Assembly: GCA_002841885.1 (NCBI GenBank)
Contig: PHBE01000011.1
Span: forward strand, 62,001 to 126,000
Length of the DNA stretch: 64,000 bases
From: Deltaproteobacteria bacterium HGW-Deltaproteobacteria-18
GTDB taxonomy: Bacteria; Desulfobacterota; Desulfovibrionia; Desulfovibrionales; Desulfomicrobiaceae
Direction of reading: 5' to 3'
Numbering within the stretch: position 1 is the stretch's first letter; each line of letters begins with the position of its first letter. The position numbers and the translations under genes are program-made. Under the pieces are notes generated by a model. That model was not told where the DNA came from and searched no databases. It saw only the letters and a list, made by a program, of their open reading frames with translations. Positions 17,087 through 26,064 of this stretch are shown here, one piece after another.

Positions 17087-17365
17087 ATGAGGCGGACAAA
17101 TGAGCCTGCCCCAATGGTCGGAAAAAATTCTGGCGTTAAAAAAACACCGGATAATCCGATGCAAAAAGCGCAGGTGAAAGCGGCAGAAGCTGTCCAAAAG
17201 AACTCTGCGCTGCTCGCCATCCGGGCCAAGTGCCTCGACTGCGCTTGCGGCAGTGATGCCGAGATCAGAAAATGCACCTTGGCCCACTGCGCTCTATACC
17301 CCTTCAGGATGGGCAAGCGCCCTGGCAGTAAATCCAGATCCAGATCGGCGAAGACGTCAGTCTAA
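17087..17365 (+). CDS. Small Cys-rich phage-type protein
   Basis: 92 aa. Its second half has CLDCACGSDAEIRKC followed by TLAHCALYPFRMGKRP, the arrangement of a widespread small phage protein with a likely zinc site (four to five Cys). The N-terminal half is basic and low complexity. The SD AAGGGAG lies in the tail of the Rha-type gene, one base behind which it starts. Function unknown. Confidence 0.72.
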   Translation: MRRTNEPAPMVGKNSGVKKTPDNPMQKAQVKAAEAVQKNSALLAIRAKCLDCACGSDAEIRKCTLAHCALYPFRMGKRPGSKSRSRSAKTSV

Positions 17366-17383
17366 ACCATCTATCCCCCCTTC

Positions 17384-17455
17384 AAGGCTGCCACAAGTTT
17401 GATATCCCTGTGTGATCTCATTCCTTTCACATGGCGATGTCCTTGTGGCGGCCTT
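17384..17455 (+). terminator. Long nested stem-loop after the Rha operon
   Basis: AAGGCTGCCACAAG (17384-17397) pairs with CTTGTGGCGGCCTT (17442-17455) with one U-G pair. A second stem, TGTGA/TCACA, lies in the loop (about 17409-17431). It follows the operon by about 20 bases and ends TTTTC, so it may terminate transcription; the long nested loop is unusual for a plain terminator. Confidence 0.5.
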
Positions 17456-17831
17456 TTCTCGAAATCAAAAAGATCAAGCCTGCAACGATGGGCGCGGATG
17501 TACGCGCAATTTCCCCCAGTCATACAGGGATGTTGATCGCATCACCATCAACACGGCTTGTAGGACGGAAAAAGTTCTGGAGTTCAGAAAATACCGAATA
17601 ACTCGTGCTTTTTGGAGAGTCTTGTCCGCTTCATGAGCACCAGCATTTCCACTTTAACCATCCCTGATAGCCCTCAGCTCTCCGTACCCCAGACAGCGTA
17701 TTTTTCGAAACTGATCCGTGAGAGCTTTGGACGCTCTGAATAAGTTGCACTCTTGGGTACGGCGGATTTTCTGGCTGGCCCATATCTCAGCTACACCTTT
17801 ACCCACCCTCTACGAAAGGAGATTCCACAAG
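17456..17831. other. Gap before helicase-like gene
   Basis: No convincing gene. A 74-codon open frame at 17412-17636 overlaps the stem-loop and has no ribosome site. The gap probably holds the promoter of the following gene. Confidence 0.4.
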
Positions 17832-19784
17832 ATGCTCAAAGGTATCAATGCCCCAACAGCTATCACCCCGGAAGATTTCGCCCGTGTCATGACAGTGCAC
17901 TGGCAGGACACCCTCGGCAACGTCCCGAGCCCCGCCCTGACGGCCCTCTGGGAAACCATGGCCAAGACCTTCAATGCCGCCATCAAAAGCGACGGAACCC
18001 GCTGGTCCGTCCTCCAGCCTCCAACCGGCACAGGCAAGACGCAGGGCCTGTCAGTGTATGCGGCGCTCACGGCCAAGGCCAACCACGATTCTGAGCAGCA
18101 GAATGGCATCCTCATTGTCACCCGTATGATCGAGCAGGCCGATGAGCTGAGGGCGGCCATCGACCGTCTAGCCGGGTTCGAGTGTGCTGTTGCCAAGCAT
18201 TCGGAGAGCAAGGTCTCACCAGAAGAGATGAGGACGGCTGACGTCCTGATCATCACCCATGCTGCCTACGTCCTGGCCTTGAGTGGATTGTGCAAGGACG
18301 ACGGGTCACGCTGGCATGATCTGATCGAATGGGATCATGGCAAGCGTGGTTTAACAGTTATCGATGAGGCTCTGAGCAACGTGATCGATGAATATCAGGT
18401 GACGGCCTCGGTTATCCGCCAGTGTCTGTCGTACATCACCCCAGAACTGAGGAAACGGTTTCCGATCCAGGTCGAAGGGCTCGAAATGGTCCAAGACGTT
18501 CTGGAACGCATCGCCGAGATGTCCGCCTCAGATAACGGAGATGATCAGCACCATTCCCGCATTGTCTGGCGAGGCATTCATGATGGTCGGATCGGATTCC
18601 CAGAATGCCTCTCCATGCTGCCACTTCGCCAGGCAATGACTGGGCTGCGGTATGACCTTGAAGCTCTGCGTAAAGACGCGCCGATGGAGCGCCAGAGGAT
18701 TGCCAACATGGTGGACAACTGCCTGGCAAGCGTGGATGCCATCCTTTCCACATGGGGCTACTACGCCAAGAAAGGAGTCGAGCACACCTTCAATGCCTCC
18801 CGGCTATTGATCCCCGACGACCTTCCTGCTCCAGTGGTGCTGGATGCAACAGCGAATCAGAACTTCCTCTGGGAACTTCTTGGGGACCGGGCGGACATCA
18901 AGCCCATTCCGGCCAACACACGCAGCTACAGGAACGTAACCCTGCACGTGTCACGTATCTCGGGCGGGACAGGCAAAAGTACCATGATCAAGGAAGGTCA
19001 GATCAGGATTCCTCGCTTACTGTCCGAACTTGAGACTCCCCTCGGCCCGGATCGGAATGTCTTCCTCTGCGTACATCAAAAGATTGAACACCTGCCGCTT
19101 AAGTACTCACCAGCATTCAACAGTTTCTCGGTGGGTCACTGGGGAGCGGTGGACGGTCGGAACGACTGGCAGAACTACGACACAGCAGTCATCTTTGGGC
19201 TGCCCTACCGTGACCACGTCTGGGCCACCAACGCCTTTTTTGCTCTACAGGGACTCCAGGACAATGGCTGGATGCGCGACCCCCAGTGGAAGTCCTACTC
19301 TGACGTCAGAGATGAATTGCAGAGCAAACAGGTGACGGTATCCATCATCCAAGCCATCAACCGCATCCAATGTCGTCGGGTCATTGATGAAGCTGGCAAC
19401 TGTCCAATTTCGGACGTCTTCATCGTCCTGCCTGCCGGCAAACGTGGAGACCGCCTTCTTGACGCCATTCAGCACGAAATGCCCCACATCCTCGTCAAGA
19501 ACTGGGCCTTCAATCCTGACGGCAAGAAGGCCATGGTCCGTAAGAACACCAGCCACGATGCCTTGCTGAAGTTCATGACCAACCGGCTACCTGGCCAGAC
19601 TACGGTGTCAACGCTCAGGAAAGAACTCGGCCTGTCACCGAAGATGATCAAGAGCCTCAAGGCGGCACTTCGGCTGACTGACCACCCACTGACCATCGCA
19701 CTGGGTGAACTCGGTGTGACCCCGGTGTCGTCAGGATACGGCAAGGGTGCCAAGTTCTACCTGCTGAAATCTGAGGTCGTGTGA
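17832..19784 (+). CDS. SF2 helicase-like ATPase, probable element replication protein
   Basis: 650 aa. Walker A PPTGTGKT at residues 63-70; Walker B LTVIDEA at about 174-180; a SAT-like DATAN motif around residue 375; and a C-terminal-half QAINRIQCRR resembling motif VI. After about residue 590 an Arg/Lys-rich end (SPKMIKSLKAALRL) may bind DNA. I chose the ATG at 17832, ten bases after AAAGGAG; an upstream in-frame start lacks one. Neighbours are phage-type regulators, so replication or mobilisation of the element is likely, but no primase or polymerase domain is recognised. Confidence 0.72.
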   Translation: MLKGINAPTAITPEDFARVMTVHWQDTLGNVPSPALTALWETMAKTFNAAIKSDGTRWSVLQPPTGTGKTQGLSVYAALTAKANHDSEQQNGILIVTRMIEQADELRAAIDRLAGFECAVAKHSESKVSPEEMRTADVLIITHAAYVLALSGLCKDDGSRWHDLIEWDHGKRGLTVIDEALSNVIDEYQVTASVIRQCLSYITPELRKRFPIQVEGLEMVQDVLERIAEMSASDNGDDQHHSRIVWRGIHDGRIGFPECLSMLPLRQAMTGLRYDLEALRKDAPMERQRIANMVDNCLASVDAILSTWGYYAKKGVEHTFNASRLLIPDDLPAPVVLDATANQNFLWELLGDRADIKPIPANTRSYRNVTLHVSRISGGTGKSTMIKEGQIRIPRLLSELETPLGPDRNVFLCVHQKIEHLPLKYSPAFNSFSVGHWGAVDGRNDWQNYDTAVIFGLPYRDHVWATNAFFALQGLQDNGWMRDPQWKSYSDVRDELQSKQVTVSIIQAINRIQCRRVIDEAGNCPISDVFIVLPAGKRGDRLLDAIQHEMPHILVKNWAFNPDGKKAMVRKNTSHDALLKFMTNRLPGQTTVSTLRKELGLSPKMIKSLKAALRLTDHPLTIALGELGVTPVSSGYGKGAKFYLLKSEVV

Positions 19785-20006
19785 GACTTCTCACGCCGTC
19801 CTTCATCAGAAGCAACTCACGTCCACCTCGCTCCGCTTTACCAACCCCTGGCCACATACTCTCGGTATAGAGCTTCAGGGACCGATAAAGCTCGATCACC
19901 GTCAATCCGTCCTCGAAGTACTTTAGCCATCGTGGCTCTCGACAGATGCGCAGTCATGCGTCCTGTTCATCTTCAACACCCATCACCAAACAGAAGACAG
20001 ACAACC
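19785..20006. other. Gap with a shared 14-mer
   Basis: No gene. GAAGTACTTTAGCC at 19915-19928 recurs exactly at 20898-20911; each copy lies 79-100 bases upstream of a gene start (the Bro-N gene and the recombinase gene), a possible common regulatory site. Confidence 0.4.
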
Positions 20007-20726
20007 ATGAATAATGCCACCGCTATCAGAACCACCAATACAGAATCCGAAGTCCTCATCCCCGAGATTGTGTCCCCGCTATCGGAAGACAAGTCCTCCT
20101 CCGTGAGAAGCGTGACTCATGACCCTGGCACCGTCCTTACAGCAAAAGTACTAACAGATACCCTTCCAGTTCCTGCCGACTGTGATCTCTGCGGGACGAA
20201 AGTCAGAGCCTTTGTTGATCAACATGACAATCGGTGGTTTGTCGGCACGGACCTCCTTGAAGCCTTGGGGCTGACTACTGGAACAGCGAAACACTACATG
20301 CGATTGGATGCTGATGAAAAAGCACTCGTCAGTCGCTCCGATCTCGGTCTACATCCCGGCAAGTCCATGACCCTCATTTCAGAACCAGGGTTGTACAGAT
20401 TCATTTTTAGATCTCGAAAACCAGAAGCCAAATGTTTTGTGGACTGGATCTGTCACGAAGTGTTGCCCTCCATTAGAAAAACTGGCGCCTACTTTACCCC
20501 ACAGAAGATCCAGGATTTGATGGATGATTCTGACGAGGCGATCCTCAAATTTGCAGCACGAATTGCAGAACGTGCAATCGTTGAGCAAGAGACTCTTCGA
20601 GAAAAAGCTGCAGGAACGTACGTGCTCAAGCTGACGCCTTTCAGTTCATCCTCACCAGCGAACCGCCGGAAGGATCTCTTGATCAACAGGATTGAGTATC
20701 AGGGAGACCGGGCTGTTTTGAGGTGA
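20007..20726 (+). CDS. Bro-N domain antirepressor-like protein
   Basis: 239 aa. Residues about 65-160 match the BRO-N domain: VRAFVDQHDNRWFVGTDLLE, then TLISEPGLYRFIFRSRKPEA, then W-x2-HEVLPSIRKTGAYF. The first 60 residues are Ser/Thr-rich and may be disordered, and the C-terminal part is helical. Family members are phage and virus regulators or DNA-binding proteins. The start at ATG 20007 has only a weak SD; it is the first Met in a credible frame. Second such regulator in the element, unrelated in sequence to the Rha-type one. Confidence 0.82.
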   Translation: MNNATAIRTTNTESEVLIPEIVSPLSEDKSSSVRSVTHDPGTVLTAKVLTDTLPVPADCDLCGTKVRAFVDQHDNRWFVGTDLLEALGLTTGTAKHYMRLDADEKALVSRSDLGLHPGKSMTLISEPGLYRFIFRSRKPEAKCFVDWICHEVLPSIRKTGAYFTPQKIQDLMDDSDEAILKFAARIAERAIVEQETLREKAAGTYVLKLTPFSSSSPANRRKDLLINRIEYQGDRAVLR

Positions 20727-21010
20727 AAAATGTGAGAGCCGATATCGTGCATAGACCGATGCATCTTCCCCCCGTACCCAATGCTGCAAATCGAAGGGAG
20801 CAGATCTAACGATCTCGTTCACATTGACTCAGTTCCCAACCATCCCATGACGGGGCGGGGCCGCCGTGCTCTTCCCCCCGTCTCATCACCCTCAACAGAA
20901 GTACTTTAGCCTGCCTGACTTTCAGCCTTGACGAACATCACTGCCGGCTATTACAAAATCTCCTAACGGTCGTAAGCAGATTATGAACGGCACCAAAAAG
21001 GAGAGTGATC
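20727..21010. other. Gap between Bro-N and recombinase genes
   Basis: No gene. It contains the second GAAGTACTTTAGCC copy (20898-20911) and the recombinase SD at its end. Confidence 0.4.
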
Positions 21011-21703
21011 ATGGTTCAGCACAGCGGGAAGTTCGTCTCTTACCTGCGAGTATCCACCGCCAAGCAAGAGGAGTCGGGGCTTGGGATTGAGGCCCAAAGG
21101 AAAGCCGTCCTTGATTTCCTGAATGGCGGGAACTGGGAACTCCTGGCCGAGTACATGGAAACCGAGAGCGGCAAGAAGAACGACAGACTCAAACTGGCCA
21201 AGGCTCTGGATCACTGCCGGATCACAGGCGCTACCTTGGTCATAGCCAAGCTGGACCGCCTGTCACGCAATGCTCGCATCCTGCTCGGCCTTCAGGAGGC
21301 TGGCGTGAAATTCGTGGCTGCGGACATGCCCACCGCCAACGAGCTTACGGTGGGCATCATGGCGTTGGTCGCCCAGGAAGAACGGAAGGCCATCTCGGCT
21401 AGGACCAAGGCAGCTCTTGCTGCCGCCAAGGAACGAGGCGTGAAGTTGGGGTGTCCGAATGGAGCTGCTCATCTTCGCCAGTACGGAAATGAGATGGGAG
21501 TTGAGGCCATCAAACGGGGAGCCTATGAACGGGCCTCGAAGTTGGCCGGAGTGGTCAAAGAGATTCAGGAGGCCGGGGCTACCAGCTTGCGGGAGATTGC
21601 CGAGGAACTGAACCGGAGGAGCATCACCACAGCAAGGGGCGGGGCCTGGCATGCGTCCAGCGTGAGGAACCTACTGGCCAGGGTCACAGGGGAGGCCAGC
21701 TAG
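21011..21703 (+). CDS. Serine recombinase (resolvase family)
   Basis: 230 aa. The catalytic core starts YLRVSTAKQ, with Ser15 as the expected nucleophile; further motifs are KLDRLSRNA and the conserved VAQEERKAISARTKAAL. A C-terminal helix-turn-helix-like segment (TSLREIAEELNRR) follows. ATG 21011 is seven bases after GGAG; the GTG at 21005 is in frame but touches the SD. It may resolve dimers or invert a segment; with a tyrosine integrase also present, it is a second, separate recombination activity. Confidence 0.9.
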   Translation: MVQHSGKFVSYLRVSTAKQEESGLGIEAQRKAVLDFLNGGNWELLAEYMETESGKKNDRLKLAKALDHCRITGATLVIAKLDRLSRNARILLGLQEAGVKFVAADMPTANELTVGIMALVAQEERKAISARTKAALAAAKERGVKLGCPNGAAHLRQYGNEMGVEAIKRGAYERASKLAGVVKEIQEAGATSLREIAEELNRRSITTARGGAWHASSVRNLLARVTGEAS

Positions 21704-22011
21704 GGAAGCAGTTCATATTTCACAAACTATGTTTCACAAACAATCCATGATCCTCTGTTTATTTTTTTCGCTTGGGCCTCAAGAACCATCCGGCAAATCT
21801 AAGTTGAACTTAGGGTTGCCTTCGTGCCCAAGATCACCGGGAACCTATCGTTTCACAAGAGGAGCCTTCTTGAACTCGTAAAGGTGGGCCTGGAATCGTT
21901 GCTTGTTTCATTGTCCAAGCTGTGAGGCTTTCCTTAGTTGAATCCTGATCAACAGCTTCCAGCTCCAGGGGCGACATCGTCAAATCAGCACGCATTTCTA
22001 GACTTAGGACC
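21704..22011. other. 308-base gap
   Basis: No gene seen. TTTCACAAAC occurs twice (21718-21742 region) and TTTCACAAG once more about 110 bases on; the meaning is unclear. Base composition begins to turn AT-rich here. Confidence 0.35.
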
Positions 22012-22353
22012 TTACTTCATATTTAGTATCTCATTAACAAAATCTTTATGTACGAATACGAAATCTCCTCCTTCACCCATAAAATTGATTACAATATTTT
22101 GATCCATATAAAAATTCATTTGTAATAAAAATCCATTTTTGACAACAGACTCATTATACGGGTAGTTTTGCTTGATAAAATTTTCTATTTCAGAAAGACG
22201 AACGATCTCACCTTTAGACAGGCCATTTTGAAGACAATCTTGGGCTATTTCCGCCCCGGCATCCACCCATCTCTGAGAGCGTTCCATCACTCTTTCCACC
22301 AAACCTTCAGCATCATTACCGCCACCAAATAACTTCTTAAAAAAACCAAACAT
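22012..22353 (-). CDS. Hypothetical 113-aa protein
   Basis: Starts at ATG 22353 with AAAGGAG upstream. The N-terminus MFGFFKKLFGGGND is a short amphipathic or membrane-touching segment. The rest is acidic, with no motif I recognise. AT-rich like the operon further on. It lies directly after the HsdR remnant on the same strand. Function unknown. Confidence 0.6.
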   Translation of the reverse strand: MFGFFKKLFGGGNDAEGLVERVMERSQRWVDAGAEIAQDCLQNGLSKGEIVRLSEIENFIKQNYPYNESVVKNGFLLQMNFYMDQNIVINFMGEGGDFVFVHKDFVNEILNMK

Positions 22354-22368
22354 TCTCGTTCTCCTTTC

Positions 22369-23315
22369 TCAATGAAAGCCCCAACACCGCAAGGCTTGCT
22401 CCTTCGCCGAAGAGTTCCCCAACATCTGACGAGGCATTACCTTATACAGACCCGCATGATCCAACAAGATATCCCGCAGTCCATGCCTGCTCCAGCGCCT
22501 GCCTACTCATGGTCGCGTGAGCCTCAAGGGCATTCATGATGGCGCTTAGAATCTCGTTGGCCAGATCCGGTGAATTGGCGAACTGTTCCTTGGTGTTGTT
22601 CGCCGCCTACTCGGCCAGGATCTCCGACTCCATCAGCTTCCCCTTGATGACGTTGTTCACGTAGATCAGCTTGTCGTTATCCGTCAGCTCACCCTCGAAC
22701 AGCTCGTTCACTTTGGAGATGATTACGGCCAAGAGTGCCTTTTGCTTGTCCCGGACCTCGCCGCTCCCTGGGTCCGTCATGGGTTTCAGCTTGTCGGGGT
22801 CGCCAGTCCAACCGGCAAGTCCCGCTTGCCTTTGTTCTTGAGATCGTGGTGAGTGAGCACCACCCCTGACAAAGCGACCTCGTCCCGCTCCCGTCCGAAC
22901 TCCAGCGGGGGCAGAAGACGCCGATAGAAGATGGAGCGCTTCTCGATGTCCGTGTTCTCGTAGTTGAAGATCTGGGACAGGAAGGAATAGACTCGCTTGA
23001 AGGCCCCCATGTTCCGCTTGAACAGCTCCAGGGCGTTCTTCTCGTCCAGGGCGTCCTTTTCAGCCTTGTGGTCCTCGATGGCCCGTGCCGCCTTGATGGC
23101 CTTTTGAAAATCCTTGCAGCGGAGGAGCAGGCGTTCAGCCACGGGTGCTATGGCGGCGACGAGATCCTTCTGGGTGGACCTTGGGTCCACTACGTTGACC
23201 GCCCGGTTCACCTCGTTGTCATCGTAGAAGCCCTGAGAGTCGAGCTTGGCCCGGAGGTCGAAGACGAGATCCGAATCGGTCACGTCCTCCAATTCTGCAG
23301 AACAACACTCAAGGT
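22369..23315 (-). pseudogene. HsdR remnant (type I restriction enzyme R subunit, C-terminal part)
   Basis: From about 23315 down to 22804 the minus strand reads ELEDVTDSD...VYSFLSQIFNYENTDI...REDEVALSGV-type sequence, typical of the HsdR C-terminal helical domain. The frame then shifts near 22800 and carries on in another frame as LFEGELTDNDKLIYVNNVIK, with an in-frame TAG near 22610 and another shift near 22470 before GLRDILLDHAGLYKVMPRQ and a stop at 22369. Motor and nuclease domains are absent, so it is dead. hsdM and hsdS are not nearby. Confidence 0.8.
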
Positions 23316-23326
23316 AGAAAAAATTA

Positions 23327-24445
23327 TTACGTAGTCAAAAAAAAGCACTTATTAAAACGCTGACGCTGAACACCTACTGATTTTTCATCGATCGTGACAG
23401 CGTGATCACCTGCACAACAGTCATCAATTGAATGAATTACTGTATCGTTATCTTCAAATTCAAATATATAACCATCATCATCGACAAAATACAACTCTCC
23501 AGTTCCTATGCGCAGTTGCTTACAATAGCTCGTCAAATTTGTACAAGCAATATCAACATTTCGAAACTTATCTTTCAAATATTGCAAAGTTTTTAGATTC
23601 GGATGATCATCCGACTGACAAGGACAACTCAGGGAAGCCAAAAACAACGTGTCTGGACTTATCGAATCGACCAGAAATTTTTCAACTTGCGGGGTATAAG
23701 ATCCATGATGCGGAAATTTAAGAAAACGCACTCCTGTACAAAATTGATTATCAGACAGTGCACGAACTCTATTCGCTACAGTTCTCCACATCTTACCTGC
23801 ATAATCACCAGCGAATAGGCCGAATACAGATCCAGAACCAGCTTCGCGAATCATCATGACCAAACTTGTGTTATTGAGATTTCCAGAAAATTTGGATTTC
23901 CGGTTCATTGCAGAGCGAATCTGCTCTTCTATTTCCGTGGAATTTGGAGAGACAAAAGAAAAATCGAGACCTTCATGCAAAAAAGTGTCCCAACACCCTG
24001 CTTTGTTGCCCTGATGCGACCTAGTAAGCCTTATCGTTGGATCTCCTTCACAATTCTTCAAAACAGAACAACTTGAGCAAATACTACCAAGAATACTCTG
24101 CATCAAAGACTTTTGCTGCTCAGGGTATAGGCGAGCAAAGTAATTAAGCCTAATTTCATCACGATCTGGCAAATAAGGAGTGACTAGATAATTCAATGTG
24201 CCATTACAAGATCGAATATACTCTAGAAGAACTGGAACTCCAGAACAATGATCTGCATGATAATGAGTTATGAAAACAGATTCAATGTTTACAATATTAT
24301 GACTTCTCAAATACTCAACGACAGGGACGCTCCTCGATACTTCCGCACAATCAACGATACTGTACTTAGCAAATTCGCCTTCGCCAGTCTTAATGATATA
24401 GGAATCACCCAGCGCAACATTAAAGCTCAATACTGTAAACGCCAT
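23327..24445 (-). CDS. ComEC-like metallo-beta-lactamase-fold protein, third gene of low-GC operon
   Basis: 372 aa, no signal peptide. The metal-binding motif is THYHADH (His61, His63, Asp65, His66), followed by NNTSLVMM (191-198), FAGD (Asp214) and FPHHGS (His246-247), the pattern of the ComEC/Rec2 MBL domain, whose members hydrolyse nucleic acids or phosphodiesters. Between the first two motifs lies a Cys-rich insertion (Cys123, 126, 132, 151). ATG 24445 is one base behind the stop of the previous gene. The likely effector of this operon; substrate unknown. Confidence 0.82.
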   Translation of the reverse strand: MAFTVLSFNVALGDSYIIKTGEGEFAKYSIVDCAEVSRSVPVVEYLRSHNIVNIESVFITHYHADHCSGVPVLLEYIRSCNGTLNYLVTPYLPDRDEIRLNYFARLYPEQQKSLMQSILGSICSSCSVLKNCEGDPTIRLTRSHQGNKAGCWDTFLHEGLDFSFVSPNSTEIEEQIRSAMNRKSKFSGNLNNTSLVMMIREAGSGSVFGLFAGDYAGKMWRTVANRVRALSDNQFCTGVRFLKFPHHGSYTPQVEKFLVDSISPDTLFLASLSCPCQSDDHPNLKTLQYLKDKFRNVDIACTNLTSYCKQLRIGTGELYFVDDDGYIFEFEDNDTVIHSIDDCCAGDHAVTIDEKSVGVQRQRFNKCFFLTT

Positions 24446-24446
24446 T

Positions 24447-25004
24447 TTAAAGCGCCATTATCAAATCTTTAAGCCCTTTATCATTTTCTAAATTAATTTT
24501 TCTAGCCTTAAATATTTTTATTTTCTTTCTTCCATTTCGCTCAACGCCCTCTATCATCACATGATCATGCAGTACTGGCCTCCAACCAAGACACGAGAAA
24601 GACCGCTCTATAAGAACCTCTTTTCCATCAATGACACTAATTATTTTTGCACCTGAGTAATCCCCCATTAAATCCTTTGTATAACCGACAACTTCACCTC
24701 TTTCTACAAATTCTTGCTTTTCAATTTTTAATGAAGCTACAGATATTTTATTATATATCTGCCCCTCCCATTTATCTGCAAAATTAGAATTTGCATCGTA
24801 GGCACTCACGACCCCCCCACTCTGAACACCAAAAGACGCCCCTACTAATGCAATTGTTGGAACGACAGCTGAAGCTACAGCAATAGTTTTCCCGGCCAAC
24901 GCCTTCAAGCCACCAGTAAGTGCGTCGCCAGACTCGTCACAATTACAAACACGACTACCTGTAGAAGCAGCATAAATATCGGATGTTATGTTTTCAGTTT
25001 TCAC
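24447..25004 (-). CDS. Unknown 185-aa protein with hydrophobic segment, second gene of operon
   Basis: GTG start at 25004 overlaps the end of the upstream gene by 11 bases. Residues about 34-60 form a hydrophobic stretch (IAVASAVVPTIALVGASFGV), which could be membrane-inserting; Cys20 and Cys22 precede it. The C-terminal half is a mixed, beta-rich, basic-ending region (FKARKINLEN). No family recognised. Confidence 0.68.
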   Translation of the reverse strand: MKTENITSDIYAASTGSRVCNCDESGDALTGGLKALAGKTIAVASAVVPTIALVGASFGVQSGGVVSAYDANSNFADKWEGQIYNKISVASLKIEKQEFVERGEVVGYTKDLMGDYSGAKIISVIDGKEVLIERSFSCLGWRPVLHDHVMIEGVERNGRKKIKIFKARKINLENDKGLKDLIMAL

Positions 25005-25815
25005 GTTTTCTTCTTACTACCTTTAGAAGTTCAGCGCTATCTTGTAATTTAACCAACTCTACCCGCAAATTTGAAAGAATGTCTTTTGGCGTCCCAATCT
25101 CTTCAAAACTGCACGGGACCTTCGGTACTATTTGATAGTCGAATACAGCACCAATTGTAGGACAAATATTTTCAGAACGAACCTCAGAGTTCGCTATGTC
25201 AAAATTTAAGTACCTGAAACTTCCATCTTTATCATCAAACTCATATCTATTATGAGTCTTTTTTTCTTTATTAACCCAGCCCTCTAAGGCCGCGCCAGAG
25301 TCATACTTTTTATACAGGGTCCATTCGAAATCATTCCCTAATTTTAAGCAATGATACTCGACAAGTCCGACAAATTTTATCTTAGGAAAAAGATGGCCAC
25401 ATATCTTGTAAATTAGTTCCAAAAATTCAACAGAGGATTTTATAAAATCTTTAGTATAATTTTTATAATCAGGTCCGCTTAAAATAAGCACACTCTGCTT
25501 ATCAAAAAGATCGCCATAAAAGTCTTGATATGATATCCTTTCAGTCTTTTTGTCCTTGAAATGATCAGCCAACTCTTTATGAAAAAATATAGAGCTAGAA
25601 ATAACAATATTTTTTACATTTATATGAACTGCAAAATTATCAATCTTTACAACAATAGCATCAGACTTATGAGAAATGAGTCTAACATCGACATCTTCTA
25701 TCAAGTAAAAAGCATCAATAATTTCGTTAAAACAGTTTGCTAGCATATATTTTGGAGTATCAAAATGCACACCATACACCATAGCACTTAATGTAGACGA
25801 ACTATCAAACTTCAT
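24994..25815 (-). CDS. Unknown 273-aa protein, first gene of operon
   Basis: ATG at 25815, weak SD. Low-GC, Lys/Asp/Phe/Ile-rich, no signal peptide. A central segment, KIKFVGLVEYHCLKLG, and C-terminal FDYQIVPKVP are the only motif-like stretches I see; a loose resemblance to TIGR04255-type sensor proteins is possible but unproven. First in the three-gene unit, whose 11-base overlap and one-base gap show tight co-expression. Confidence 0.68.
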   Translation of the reverse strand: MKFDSSSTLSAMVYGVHFDTPKYMLANCFNEIIDAFYLIEDVDVRLISHKSDAIVVKIDNFAVHINVKNIVISSSIFFHKELADHFKDKKTERISYQDFYGDLFDKQSVLILSGPDYKNYTKDFIKSSVEFLELIYKICGHLFPKIKFVGLVEYHCLKLGNDFEWTLYKKYDSGAALEGWVNKEKKTHNRYEFDDKDGSFRYLNFDIANSEVRSENICPTIGAVFDYQIVPKVPCSFEEIGTPKDILSNLRVELVKLQDSAELLKVVRRKREN

Positions 25816-26064
25816 TTTATACCCAATGTGTTAATAAGCAAGCCATTAACTGACACATAAATAACCGGACAACACATTATGTGCTGAAATTGCTGATTTT
25901 TTTTGGCCATCGCTCATTTCACGATCAAAGTCAATCTATCAAACTGAAATATTACTTTCGCCCATAGCATCTATCACCTCAACAACATCGCGACCACAAC
26001 CCATCACAAATAAAAGCTTTTTTCTTCACAAGACCTCTGCGCCAGCAGTGGGTCACCAATTTTT
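25816..26064. other. Promoter region of the low-GC operon
   Basis: No gene. It must hold the operon promoter and lies after the integrase stop. Confidence 0.5.
25843..25884 (-). promoter_or_regulatory. Candidate operon promoter and palindrome
   Basis: On the minus strand TTGTCC and TTAATG are spaced 17 bases and could be -35 and -10. Just upstream, CACATTATGTG (25873-25883) is an almost perfect palindrome that may bind a regulator. Confidence 0.35.

Noticed and set aside
17412-17636. 74-codon open frame before the helicase-like gene
   Set aside because: Overlaps a stem-loop, lacks a ribosome site, and composition gives no support.
23327-24445. Beta-lactamase or glyoxalase reading of the MBL-fold protein
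   Set aside because: No signal peptide and the NNTSL plus HHGS motifs fit ComEC-type domains better.
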